Origin: Trinickia dinghuensis
GTDB lineage: Bacteria > Pseudomonadota > Gammaproteobacteria > Burkholderiales > Burkholderiaceae
NCBI RefSeq assembly: GCF_003367175.1
Contig: NZ_QRGA01000010.1
Coordinates: 304,672-368,671, forward strand
DNA length: 64,000 nucleotides
Direction: 5' to 3'
Under the pieces are notes generated by a model. That model did no database searches, had not been told where the DNA came from, and saw only the letters and a list, made by a program, of their open reading frames with translations. Made by a program: the position numbers and the translations under genes. Within the stretch, counting starts at the first letter, position 1. The number at the start of each line of letters is the position of its first letter. Positions 8,824 through 17,157 of this stretch are shown one piece after another.

Positions 8824-9732
8824 ATGTTGGAACGGTTTCATCTCCTCGTTATCCGAGAGATCGAGCGGCAAGGCTCGTTGACGGCCGCGGCAACGACCCT
8901 GCACCTCACGCAATCGGCGCTCAGCCACACGGTGAAGAAGCTCGAGCAGCAGATGGGCGCGCCGATCTGGGACCGAGAGGGGCGAAGCCTGCGGCTGACC
9001 CAGGCGGGCCGCTATCTGCTCGGGCTCGCGAACCGGCTGCTGCCGCAGTTCGAGCATGCGGAAGCGCGGATGAAACAGTACGCGGACGGCGAGCGCGGCA
9101 CACTGCGCATCGGCATGGAATGCGCGCCGTGTTACCAGTGGCTGCTCAAGGTGGTCTCCCCGTACCTGTCGGCTTGGCCCGATGTCGACGTGGACGTGAA
9201 GCAGCGCTTTCAGTTCGGGGGCATCGGCGCGCTGCTGGGCTACGACATCGACGTGCTGGTCACGCCCGATCCGCTCATGCGCCCAGGCCTGCGCTTCGAT
9301 CCGGTGTTCGATTACGAGCAGGTGCTCGTCGTGTCCGAGCAGCATCGGCTGGCGAATGTGCCGCACGTCGAACCGGACGATCTTGTCGATCAAACGCTGC
9401 TGGCCTACCCGGTCGAAACCGATCGTCTCGACATCTACAATTACTTCCTGCGGCCTGCAAACACTGCGCCGCGTCGCCATAAAACAATCGAAACCACCGA
9501 CATCATGCTGCAGATGGTCGCGAGCAATCGCGGCGTCGCCGCGCTGCCGCGATGGCTTGCCGAGGAATACGCCGATCGGATGCCGCTCGTGAGTCTGAAA
9601 CTCGGGCGCAGCGGCATCGCCAAGCAGATCTTTCTGGGTACACGGGAAACCGATGCGGGCATCGATTACTTGCGTGCCTTCGTCGAACTCGCACGCGACA
9701 TGAAGAACAGTGCGCCGCGCGTGGGACGGTAA
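8824..9732 (+). CDS. metR: LysR-family transcriptional regulator MetR
   Basis: 302 aa activator of metE. The N-terminal winged helix reads MLERFHLLVIREIERQGSLT and LHLTQSALSHTVKKLE, with HTVKKLE in the recognition helix as in MetR. The C-terminal effector domain follows. The ATG at 8824 begins the conserved MetR start; the longer open frame from 8767 runs through the operator and is rejected. It is transcribed divergently from metE, the standard arrangement. Confidence 0.92.
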   Translation: MLERFHLLVIREIERQGSLTAAATTLHLTQSALSHTVKKLEQQMGAPIWDREGRSLRLTQAGRYLLGLANRLLPQFEHAEARMKQYADGERGTLRIGMECAPCYQWLLKVVSPYLSAWPDVDVDVKQRFQFGGIGALLGYDIDVLVTPDPLMRPGLRFDPVFDYEQVLVVSEQHRLANVPHVEPDDLVDQTLLAYPVETDRLDIYNYFLRPANTAPRRHKTIETTDIMLQMVASNRGVAALPRWLAEEYADRMPLVSLKLGRSGIAKQIFLGTRETDAGIDYLRAFVELARDMKNSAPRVGR

Positions 9733-9784
9733 GCGGCGCACTCGCAGAGCTTCGGTACCTTCTGGTGACGGCTCGGATTCAGGT

Positions 9785-10552
9785 TCAACGCGCGGCGCTC
9801 GCCGCCAGCGCCGATTGTGCGCGCTGCAGCCACTCGCGGTTGTGCTCGCGAGCGTAGCGCGGCCAATGTTTGCCGTCCTGAAGGATATCTTCGAACAACG
9901 CGATGGCGCGCCTGTGGTCTGCCTCGCCCGGTTGCGCCGCGAGCCAATCGGCGAACAAACACCGAGGTGCGGCATCGCTCGCACACGCCAACGCCGCTTC
10001 GAACGCCGCGCGTGTACCGGGCGCACCGAGCGCCGCCAATGCACGCGCATAAAGCAAAGCGGGCTCGGCTTTGTTGCGCGACTGCGGATCGGTCGAAAAC
10101 AAACGCGTCAGTGTGGCATCGGCGGCAGCGAATCGATTCAATTCGAACTGCGCACGAGCCAAACCCACGAGCAAAGCGGGATCATCGGCGAAAGGCCCAT
10201 TCGCCGCCGCCTGATAATGCTCGATCGCCTCCTGCGGATTGCCGGCGTCGAGCAACGCGGCGCCGAGCCGCATCCGATTCGCCACGGTAGGCGCACGATC
10301 GAACTCCACGCGGCTCTCACGCAAGGCGCGATTAGGATCGACGAACTGCGTGATGGCCCTTGCGGCGACATACGCACCGCGCGTCTGGCGCAGGCTCGGC
10401 AGATAGACGACGAAGAAATACACGAGGCTGCCGAACATCGGGAACGCGAAGAGGATGAACAGCCAATAAATGTTCTGCTGGTGACGCACGGCATGCACGG
10501 CGAAATAAATCGCAACAATGACGTGAAGACCGATTCCAAAGAAGTAAGGCAT
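9785..10552 (-). CDS. Membrane-anchored tetratricopeptide-repeat protein
   Basis: 255 aa. The N-terminus has two hydrophobic segments (residues about 4-20 and 27-50) in a PLDc_N-like layout, MPYFFGIGLHVIVAIYF then YWLFILFAFPMFGSLVYFF. The rest is helical with TPR-like repeats (AALLDAGNPQEAIEHYQAA, LVGLARAQFELNRFAAADA, ALLYARALAALGAPGTRAAF). It is probably an inner-membrane scaffold with cytoplasmic TPRs. The start at 10552 places the first hydrophobic segment at the N-terminus; 36 upstream in-frame codons are rejected. The gene is convergent with metR. No specific function can be assigned. Confidence 0.75.
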   Translation of the reverse strand: MPYFFGIGLHVIVAIYFAVHAVRHQQNIYWLFILFAFPMFGSLVYFFVVYLPSLRQTRGAYVAARAITQFVDPNRALRESRVEFDRAPTVANRMRLGAALLDAGNPQEAIEHYQAAANGPFADDPALLVGLARAQFELNRFAAADATLTRLFSTDPQSRNKAEPALLYARALAALGAPGTRAAFEAALACASDAAPRCLFADWLAAQPGEADHRRAIALFEDILQDGKHWPRYAREHNREWLQRAQSALAASAAR

Positions 10553-10629
10553 GATGCGTTCGTTCGACTCTCGAGTGGGAAGCCGCGGCGGGACAAACAG
10601 CCGCCAGCTTTCGATAATGTGGTCCGGGC

Positions 10630-10650
10630 CCCTTAAGCCACACTTAAGGG
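10630..10650. repeat. Inverted repeat CCCTTAAG-N5-CTTAAGGG
   Basis: A perfect 8+5+8 inverted repeat lies in the 176-base space between the divergent TPR gene and the small secreted-protein gene. It has no T-tract, so it may be an operator shared by the two divergent promoters. Confidence 0.4.
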
Positions 10651-10728
10651 ATGGCTGCAACGCTCACGATATGACCGAACTCGGCGGCATCGCTGCGGTC
10701 GAAAACATTATCCGTGGAGATTGCCATC

Positions 10729-11031
10729 ATGAAGTTTTTTCGTTATGCCGCCGCTTCGATGATCATGGCAGCCGCGTCGTTCTCGACGCTGTCTTACGCC
10801 GCAGCCGAAACCACCCAACCCGCGCGCGCCGATGCCAATGAATGCACCGTGAGCGCCGATCCTTCCATCACACCTACCGGCACGGCATCGAAACCGCCGG
10901 TGCTCAGCGTAGGCGTCACCGATCCGAATACGAAGCTGAACCTGCCCTGGTTTCTCACCGACATGATCAACGCCGTGAATACGCATCAGTCGGCCCACTG
11001 CTTCGTGCGCGCGCTGCGAAGCGGAATTTGA
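10729..11031 (+). CDS. Small secreted protein of unknown function
   Basis: 100 aa. MKFFRYAAASMIMAAASFSTLSYA is a clear Sec signal peptide. The mature part is about 75 residues with two cysteines (NECTV and AHCFV) that could form a disulfide. The start is the ATG at 10729, preceded by GGAGA at 8 bases; an upstream GTG has no ribosome-binding site. I do not recognise the family. It stands alone, divergent from the TPR gene. Confidence 0.65.
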   Translation: MKFFRYAAASMIMAAASFSTLSYAAAETTQPARADANECTVSADPSITPTGTASKPPVLSVGVTDPNTKLNLPWFLTDMINAVNTHQSAHCFVRALRSGI

Positions 11032-11155
11032 TCGCAGTCTCGCCCGCCCTTCGGCCGGCTTCCCGGCACAAGCATTCGATACACCGTACGCGCCGCAAAG
11101 TTCGTTAGATCGCCGCGACGCCTATCTGGCACCAATTAGTACGCGGAGCGATTCA

Positions 11156-11821
11156 ATGACAGCGACACCCGAACTTTTCGGACACCCGTTTGCTTCTTTC
11201 GTCTGGAAGCCGTTGATCGCGCTCTACGAACGCGACGTAGCATTCACGTTCAAGATGATCGATCCGGATCATCCGGAGAACCAAGCGCGCATCGCCGCGC
11301 TTTCTCCGACCGGTCAATTTCCCGCCTTGATCGACGGCGATCGAGCGATCACGCAAAGCAACAGCGTGATCGAGTATCTCGACCTGTATCACGGAAACGG
11401 AAATCCGATGGTGCCGTCGGATCCACGCGAAGCACTCGATGCACGCATGATGGCCGACGTGTTCGACGACTATGTCAATGCGCCGATGCAACGGATCGTC
11501 GGCGATGCGTTGCGCGGAGAAGCTGAGCGAGATTCACGCGGTGTCGCTGATTCGCATGCGTTGCTCGAGCGAAGCTACGAGTGGCTGAACTCGCGTTTGC
11601 AAGGCAAGGAATGGGCGGCTTGTGGTCGGTTCACGATCGCGGATTGCGCGGCCGCACCGGCACTGTTCTACGCCGACTGGGTTCATCCGATCGCCGAACG
11701 TCACGCTGCGCTCGCGGCGTACAGGGCAAGGTTGCTGTCGCGTCCGTCCGTCGCGAGAGTCGTCGACGAAGCGCGGCCTTATCGAAGCTTCTTCCCGCTC
11801 GGGGCACCGGACAAAGACTAG
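11156..11821 (+). CDS. Glutathione S-transferase family protein
   Basis: 221 aa cytoplasmic protein. The N-terminal thioredoxin fold has the cis-proline segment SPTGQFPALIDG and the glutathione-contacting QSNSVIEYLD. The helical C-terminal domain includes GRFTIADCAAAPALFYADW, the N-capping box region of GSTs. The likely role is conjugation or glutathione-dependent detoxification; the substrate is unknown. It ends 12 bases before the 3' end of the convergent MFS gene. Confidence 0.88.
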   Translation: MTATPELFGHPFASFVWKPLIALYERDVAFTFKMIDPDHPENQARIAALSPTGQFPALIDGDRAITQSNSVIEYLDLYHGNGNPMVPSDPREALDARMMADVFDDYVNAPMQRIVGDALRGEAERDSRGVADSHALLERSYEWLNSRLQGKEWAACGRFTIADCAAAPALFYADWVHPIAERHAALAAYRARLLSRPSVARVVDEARPYRSFFPLGAPDKD

Positions 11822-11833
11822 GTCGCTACCCGT

Positions 11834-13081
11834 CTAAACCTTCACATCCACCGCGGCCGCGGCCCGTACCCGCCCTGCGGGCATGAAGTACCACACGGCC
11901 GCAATCGCCTGCATCGCCACCAGCACAGCCCATACCGTTTTATGCGCCGCGGCCGCGTAGTGGCCGCCGTGCATCGGCCAATGCCCAAGCGCTGCCCCGA
12001 TCGCGATTTGCAGCGCGAAGATCGCCAGAAAAATCACCAGCGTGAACGACGTATTCACACGCCCGAGCAGCCGCGCCGGAAAATGCTCGGCCAATACCGC
12101 ATACGTCAATATTCCCGTCCCGCCCAACGCACCGTACGCAGCCCAGAGCACACTTTCAGGAAGCGGCACGCGCGCCGCGATCATCGCCTGCACAAGGACG
12201 AAGGACACCATCGTCACCCCAGAGGTCACATAGACGCTGATGCCCCGCCGCTCCAACGCACGGGCCAGTGCGCCGAAGCCGAGATTGCCGACGATGAACG
12301 CCGCGCCCAGCACCGACACGAGCGTCGCGGCGCGAGCAGCGGCGCCCTCGGTACCGGCCAGCGACACATCGCGCAAAAACGCGCCCACCCACAACGACTG
12401 CATCGCATAGAAGACGCTTTGCGTCAGCCCCGAAAACGCCCCGAGCTTCCAAAACGCGCGGCTGCTCAACACATGCCACGTTACCTTGAATTGGTCGACG
12501 AGACTCGTGTGCGGATGCGCCTCCTGCTTCGACGGCGCGCCGATCCAGATCGCTGCCGCGGCCACCGCCGTCAAGACTGCAATGCCGGCCCCCACCGAAC
12601 GCCAACCCGTGATCGACAACAACCACGTAAGCGGCGTTCCTACCGCGACGCCGCCCATCCCGCCCGCCGCCATCACGATGCCGTTGACGAACGTAAGCTG
12701 CCCGACGTCGAAATGCTGCGCGGTCGCCTTGAATGCTCCGCCGAGACAGGCCGATACGCCCACGCCAATCAAAAACCGCCCCACCATCATCGCGCCCAGG
12801 CCGCCGGCCCAACTGAACGTCAGCGCGCCCGCCGCCGCGATCAGCATCACGCAAGCCGTCACGCGGCGTGCCCCGAAGCGATCGAGCAGCACCCCGACGG
12901 GGATCTGCGCCCCGGCGAAGCCGAGAAAATACAGACTCGTCAGCGTTCCCAAGTCCCCCGGCGACAAACCGAGATCGTGGATCAGGAACGGGGCGAACCC
13001 GAGATTGACGCCTCGAAACAAGTAAGAGACGAAATACCCGAGCGAAAAGACGACGAGCAGACGCAATTGCGTAAAGGCCAT
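11834..13081 (-). CDS. Major facilitator superfamily transporter
   Basis: 415 aa with about 12 hydrophobic segments. The family A-motif between helices 2 and 3 reads GVLLDRFGARRV, with a preceding G-rich helix. There is a weaker repeat in the second half (LARALERRG). The ATG at 13081 begins MAFTQLRLLVVFSLGYFVSYLFRG, a normal MFS start; the 40 upstream in-frame codons lie in the divergent promoter and are rejected. It is transcribed divergently from a LysR gene that probably regulates it. The substrate is unknown. Confidence 0.88.
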   Translation of the reverse strand: MAFTQLRLLVVFSLGYFVSYLFRGVNLGFAPFLIHDLGLSPGDLGTLTSLYFLGFAGAQIPVGVLLDRFGARRVTACVMLIAAAGALTFSWAGGLGAMMVGRFLIGVGVSACLGGAFKATAQHFDVGQLTFVNGIVMAAGGMGGVAVGTPLTWLLSITGWRSVGAGIAVLTAVAAAAIWIGAPSKQEAHPHTSLVDQFKVTWHVLSSRAFWKLGAFSGLTQSVFYAMQSLWVGAFLRDVSLAGTEGAAARAATLVSVLGAAFIVGNLGFGALARALERRGISVYVTSGVTMVSFVLVQAMIAARVPLPESVLWAAYGALGGTGILTYAVLAEHFPARLLGRVNTSFTLVIFLAIFALQIAIGAALGHWPMHGGHYAAAAHKTVWAVLVAMQAIAAVWYFMPAGRVRAAAAVDVKV

Positions 13082-13188
13082 GACAGGGTCGAGATATTGA
13101 GTTCGTAAGCTGAACTCATTATTGGCGACGACTCCCGCATGCGCCAACGAGAGATATTTGCCGCCCATTGTGAGTAGAATTTGACGGC

Positions 13189-14079
13189 ATGACGACCTCA
13201 CTTCCTCCGCTTCAAGCCCTGCGCGCCCTCGAAGCCGCGGCCCGGCGATGCAGCTTCAGCCGCGCCGCCGAAGAACTGCATTTGACGCACAGCGCCGTGA
13301 GCCACCATTTGCGCGGGCTCGAGGAACAACTCGGCGTCGAGCTGTTTCGCCGCGCGGGTGCCCGCATGATCCCCACGGCGGCCGGCGCCCAATTGGCCGA
13401 GCGGGTGCGGCACAGCCTCGACGATCTGCGCGACGCACTCGATGCGGCCCGCCGCGGCGCACCCGGGAGCCACGGTGCGACGAGGCTGGAGTTGAGCGCG
13501 ATGTCGGACTTTCTCTCGATTTGGCTGATCCCGCGGCTTGGCGATTTCTACGACCAACACCCGCTCATCGATCTATCGCTGCACATGCACGCCGATGTCG
13601 CGCCGCCGGATCCCTACTCGGTCGACATCGGCATCTGGCATCGCCGAGTCGACGAGCCGGGCTTCCAAATCCGCAAGCTGCTCGACGATCAGGTCATTGC
13701 CGTTTGCAGTCCCGCCTTGCTGGCGCGCTACCCGAACTTCACGATCGAGGATCTTCCGACGATGCCGCTGCTGCATTTTTCACGGCGGTCTTGGCTCGAT
13801 TTCTTCGAAGCCGCAGGCCTGCAAGCGGCCGAGCCCGAACGCGGCCCCGTCTTCAACGATGCCGGCATGCTGCTGCAGGCGACCGTGAACGGGCAAGGCG
13901 TGGCCACGGCACGGCTGCAGCTGGCGCAGGACTACTTGACTCGAGGCGACCTCGTGCAGGTCGGTCACGTGCGGATTCCGGCCTCGCTCGACTATTTCTT
14001 CACGTGGCGCGATGGCCATCCGCGCGAAGCGGCGATCCTGCAGTTCTATCGATGGCTCAAGGGGAAGCTCGCCGGCTGA
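13189..14079 (+). CDS. LysR-family transcriptional regulator, GcvA-like
   Basis: 296 aa. The N-terminus LPPLQALRALEAAARRCSFS and LHLTHSAVSHHLRGLEEQLG is typical of the GcvA/AmpR subgroup, followed by the LysR effector domain. It is divergent from the MFS transporter with 107 bases between the starts, so it likely controls that gene and itself. The effector is unknown. Confidence 0.9.
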   Translation: MTTSLPPLQALRALEAAARRCSFSRAAEELHLTHSAVSHHLRGLEEQLGVELFRRAGARMIPTAAGAQLAERVRHSLDDLRDALDAARRGAPGSHGATRLELSAMSDFLSIWLIPRLGDFYDQHPLIDLSLHMHADVAPPDPYSVDIGIWHRRVDEPGFQIRKLLDDQVIAVCSPALLARYPNFTIEDLPTMPLLHFSRRSWLDFFEAAGLQAAEPERGPVFNDAGMLLQATVNGQGVATARLQLAQDYLTRGDLVQVGHVRIPASLDYFFTWRDGHPREAAILQFYRWLKGKLAG

Positions 14080-14106
14080 CGAGGGCGAATCGACACGGAT
14101 CGACCC

Positions 14107-14136
14107 GGAGCGATTCGGAGCGATTCGGAGCGATTC
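14107..14136. repeat. Short tandem repeat, 3 x GGAGCGATTC
   Basis: Three perfect head-to-tail copies of a 10-mer start 28 bases after the LysR stop codon. Similar 9-10-base tandem triplets occur at other gene ends in this window (19951, 41529 and 44721). Confidence 0.85.
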
Positions 14137-14769
14137 GGATGGCGGCATTCGTTCCGCAAGTGCGTCGTCACCCAAATGGGCATTAGTGCATAGCTTCGTT
14201 CAATTTTTGTAAAAGGCAATTTCTATTTAACGCTATCACTAAGCGGCGTATACCGACTATTTCGTTCGGTATTTCTTGTGCGCCGCATTTTTCATCTTTC
14301 GCCTTCCTTGCCCCGAGAAATCGAGCATCTTGATGCGCCACCGCAAGATGAACGGCACGTTCTGTTCATGTCCGACTCGCGCTCGCGGTGCGTGCCGATC
14401 GCATGCGTTCAATGCATGCGTGTCCCCCGCCTCGCTTGCCAAATTGCGTGCTGCCCCGTACGGTGTGTATCGCCGATTAAAGACCGCGATAAATCCTATT
14501 AAATTCGTAGTCCCATTCGGCATCAATTAGAAATACCAAGCCGTAGAGGGTTGAGCAGTTGCTTCAGCACGTGCAAGTTCAAGTGCAAGTGCAAGTAAAA
14601 ACGCACGACTGCAAGGCAATCGAGAAACGCAATTCGAGCATCATCGGAAAGACAGCTTCATGCGAGCCGCCGTGCGCGGCCTGCGTTCGCGCGCCCGCAG
14701 CTGGGTGGGGCCGCGCGCGAGCCGTGGCCTCCGGCGGTACGACAACTTCATTCCTCAAGAAGGTCAGAG
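14137..14769. other. Long intergenic region upstream of the first S10 carboxypeptidase
   Basis: About 630 bases without a convincing gene. The part from about 14180 to 14560 is distinctly AT-richer than the flanks. It contains a small 6-base direct-repeat run (variants of AAGTGC) near 14577-14597. Short open frames here lack a ribosome-binding site and normal codon use. The promoter of the carboxypeptidase operon presumably lies in it. Confidence 0.6.
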
Positions 14770-16563
14770 ATGAAATCACACCGTAGCAGGATCGCCGGCC
14801 GCCACGGCCTACAAGTCCGGCTCGCCGGCTTGGGCGCATTGACGTTCGGGACGCTGCTGCTGGCCGCGTGCGGCGGCGGCAGCGGGTCGCCGTCGGCGGC
14901 AGCCGCCGCCAACGCCCAGCAGCAAGGCACGAAGCTCGCCGACACGAATCAACCTTATACCGACCAGGTCGCCTATTCCGAGAATGCGGGCGACAGCCTG
15001 GACCCGACACAGGTGAACGAAGGCGCCGCCGTCATGCACTACCAGTGGACCTCGGGCGCGACGACGGTCAATTACACGACCACCACGGGACACTTGACCG
15101 CGTCCGACGCGAATGGCAACCCCGAGGCGTCGATGTCGTACGTGGCCTATACGGCACCGAGCACGAACGGCAAGCCGCGCCCCGTCACGTTCTTCTATAA
15201 CGGCGGCCCCGGCTCGTCGTCGATTTGGCTGCGCTTGGGCTCGTTCGCGCCGACACGCGTCGCCACGCCCGATCCGCTGCTGACGAACTGGCCCAACTTC
15301 CCGCTCGTGAACAACGCGGAAAGCTTGATCGCCACGACCGACATGGTGTTCATCGATCCGCCGGGCACGGGCCTGTCGGAGGCCGTTTCGCCGAACACGA
15401 ACCAATCGTTCTGGGGCTGCGATGAAGACGTGAACGTCATGCGCGATTTCATTCGCCGCTATATCGCCGCCAACAACCGCACGAACTCGCCGATCTATCT
15501 CTATGGCGAATCGTATGGCACGCCGCGTACCGACATGCTCGCGCTCTCGCTCGAAACCGCGGGCGTACCGCTCACGGGCATCGTGCTGCAGTCGGCAATT
15601 CTGAACTACTTCGCCGACGCGACGGAAGCGGTGGCGGTCACGCAGTCGACGAGCGGCCTCGCACTCGCGACCGATACGCTGTCGGGCTACTTCCCCGGCT
15701 ACGCGGAGGTGGCGGCATACTTCAACCAAGCGTTGCCTGCTCCGGCCAGTCAGTCGCAGTACGCGCAGCAGATGGAAAACTTCGTGACGTCGAACTACAA
15801 CAGCTTCGGCAACTACGCGCAGTCGTGGACGATGAGCCAGATCGGCGATCCGAACGGGCTCGGCCGATCGACGCTGCCGAGCAAATCGACGCTCACGTCG
15901 TGGGAATCGGGTTCGAGCCTCACATATCAGGCGCTGAAGGGCTATTTCAGCACGACACCGTTCCAGACGACGCTGCTGCCGGGCACGACGATCGGCCGCT
16001 ACGACGGACGCGTCTCGCTGCCGAACTCGGATTCACGCCTGCAAAGCGATGGCGATCCGTCCGACATCCTGATCACGCAGCCGTTTACGACGACGCTGCA
16101 AACGCAGATGCCGGACTACCTCGGCTACACGGCGCCGAACGCGACCTACATGCCGCTGAACAACAACATCATCGGCTCGTGGGACTTTACGCACGACGGC
16201 CAAGCGCTACCGGACACGATACCCGATCTGCTCGGCGCACTGCAGCTCAATCCGAACCTGCAGGTGCTGTCGATCAACGGTTATCACGATCTGGCCACGC
16301 CGTTCTTCAATACGGAGAAGCAGCTGGCGCGGCTGCAAACGGTGCAGAACCTAGGCGCGAACGTGCAAGTGACGTTCTATCCGGGCGGGCACATGGTGTA
16401 CCTCGACGACACCGCGCGTCCGCAAATGCAGGCCGACCTCCAAAACTACTTCAGCGGCAAGCCGATTCCGTCCGCGCTGAGCTTGAGCGGGTTGCCGTCC
16501 GCCTGGGCCGACGAAAGCCCGGCGGGCACGCCGACTGTCATGGCGCAAGCGTCCAAGCGCTGA
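14770..16563 (+). CDS. Secreted S10-family serine carboxypeptidase lipoprotein (copy 1)
   Basis: 597 aa. The signal sequence ends in a lipobox (LLLAAC then GGG), so the protein is probably a lipoprotein. The S10 fold is clear: oxyanion segment FFYNGGPGSSSIWLRLGSFA, DPPGTGLSEA, and the catalytic triad S248 (GESYG), D507 (GYHDLATPF) and H541 (PGGHMVYLDD). Such enzymes remove C-terminal residues from peptides, probably extracytoplasmically here. It is followed 48 bases later by a small EF-hand-like secreted protein. A paralogous pair lies at 28664-30974 on the other strand, with long stretches of identical sequence, so the module has been duplicated. Confidence 0.9.
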   Translation: MKSHRSRIAGRHGLQVRLAGLGALTFGTLLLAACGGGSGSPSAAAAANAQQQGTKLADTNQPYTDQVAYSENAGDSLDPTQVNEGAAVMHYQWTSGATTVNYTTTTGHLTASDANGNPEASMSYVAYTAPSTNGKPRPVTFFYNGGPGSSSIWLRLGSFAPTRVATPDPLLTNWPNFPLVNNAESLIATTDMVFIDPPGTGLSEAVSPNTNQSFWGCDEDVNVMRDFIRRYIAANNRTNSPIYLYGESYGTPRTDMLALSLETAGVPLTGIVLQSAILNYFADATEAVAVTQSTSGLALATDTLSGYFPGYAEVAAYFNQALPAPASQSQYAQQMENFVTSNYNSFGNYAQSWTMSQIGDPNGLGRSTLPSKSTLTSWESGSSLTYQALKGYFSTTPFQTTLLPGTTIGRYDGRVSLPNSDSRLQSDGDPSDILITQPFTTTLQTQMPDYLGYTAPNATYMPLNNNIIGSWDFTHDGQALPDTIPDLLGALQLNPNLQVLSINGYHDLATPFFNTEKQLARLQTVQNLGANVQVTFYPGGHMVYLDDTARPQMQADLQNYFSGKPIPSALSLSGLPSAWADESPAGTPTVMAQASKR

Positions 16564-16611
16564 TGTCGTGACCCGAGGGCCCTTCCGTTACCCATTTAAT
16601 GCGAGCAAATC

Positions 16612-17019
16612 ATGTCTCTTATCCAAATCGTACGGCGCGTATCCGCGCTGATCGTACTCGGCGCATTCGCAGGCAGTGCGTATCCAGCGGGCTTCCAAGC
16701 CGTCGCACCCGTGACACTCCCGCATGCCGATCGCGGCGTGGACGGCCCGTATTTCCCGAAGGCGCTCGTCGCCGCCGTCACGCCGACGACCGGCAATGCG
16801 CTGCAGCAGCAAGCTCAGCAGCGCATCGAAGCGCAGCTTGGCGTGAACTCGGTGCTCGCCAACGGCGCCGCGATCACGAAGGTACAAGCCTCGAGCAGCG
16901 GGCTCGGCTACATCGCGAACCACTTCAACGAAATCGACGCGGCGCATTCGGGCCGCGTGTCCATGGACGATGTGCGGCGGTACCTGCAGGCCAAGCAGAT
17001 GAAGCAAATGAAGCAATGA
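16612..17019 (+). CDS. Small secreted protein with a degenerate EF-hand (copy 1)
   Basis: 135 aa. A signal peptide (LIVLGAFAGSAYPA) is followed by QAVAPVTLPH and GVDGPYFP, then a helical part and the loop DAAHSGRVSMDD. This loop resembles an EF-hand calcium loop (D at 1, S at 5, G at 6, V at 8, D at 12) but lacks the usual acid at position 3. The C-terminus is a short K/Q/M repeat (KQMKQMKQ). Copy 2 at 28664-29071 has exactly the same length and shares both motifs. It follows the S10 gene in both loci, so a partner, chaperone or calcium-dependent cofactor of the peptidase is a reasonable inference. Confidence 0.78.
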   Translation: MSLIQIVRRVSALIVLGAFAGSAYPAGFQAVAPVTLPHADRGVDGPYFPKALVAAVTPTTGNALQQQAQQRIEAQLGVNSVLANGAAITKVQASSSGLGYIANHFNEIDAAHSGRVSMDDVRRYLQAKQMKQMKQ

Positions 17020-17103
17020 CGCGCAAGCAGCGCTGAGTGTGTCCGCCGGATGCGGCCGAGCGAAAGAGCGACACGGGAGGTCGCACCTGCGGACAAACGA
17101 ATG

Positions 17104-17140
17104 GGCGATCGGGCGCTTGCTTTCAATGCGCCCGATCGCC
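17104..17140. terminator. Hairpin between convergent genes
   Basis: GGCGATCGGGCGC pairs perfectly (13 bp) with GCGCCCGATCGCC around an 11-base loop. It lies between the convergent stops of the EF-hand-like gene and the EmrB-like gene. There is no strong T-run, so terminator function is inferred from stability and position. Confidence 0.6.
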
Positions 17141-17157
17141 TCGGTCTTCGATCAATA

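Noticed and set aside
14107..14136. CRISPR-like repeats
   Set aside because: Units are 9-10 bases with no spacers and no cas genes nearby; this is a simple tandem repeat.
14276..14530. Small gene in the AT-rich space before the first S10 gene
   Set aside because: There is no ribosome-binding site, no family motif and atypical composition; overlapping frames are equally open.
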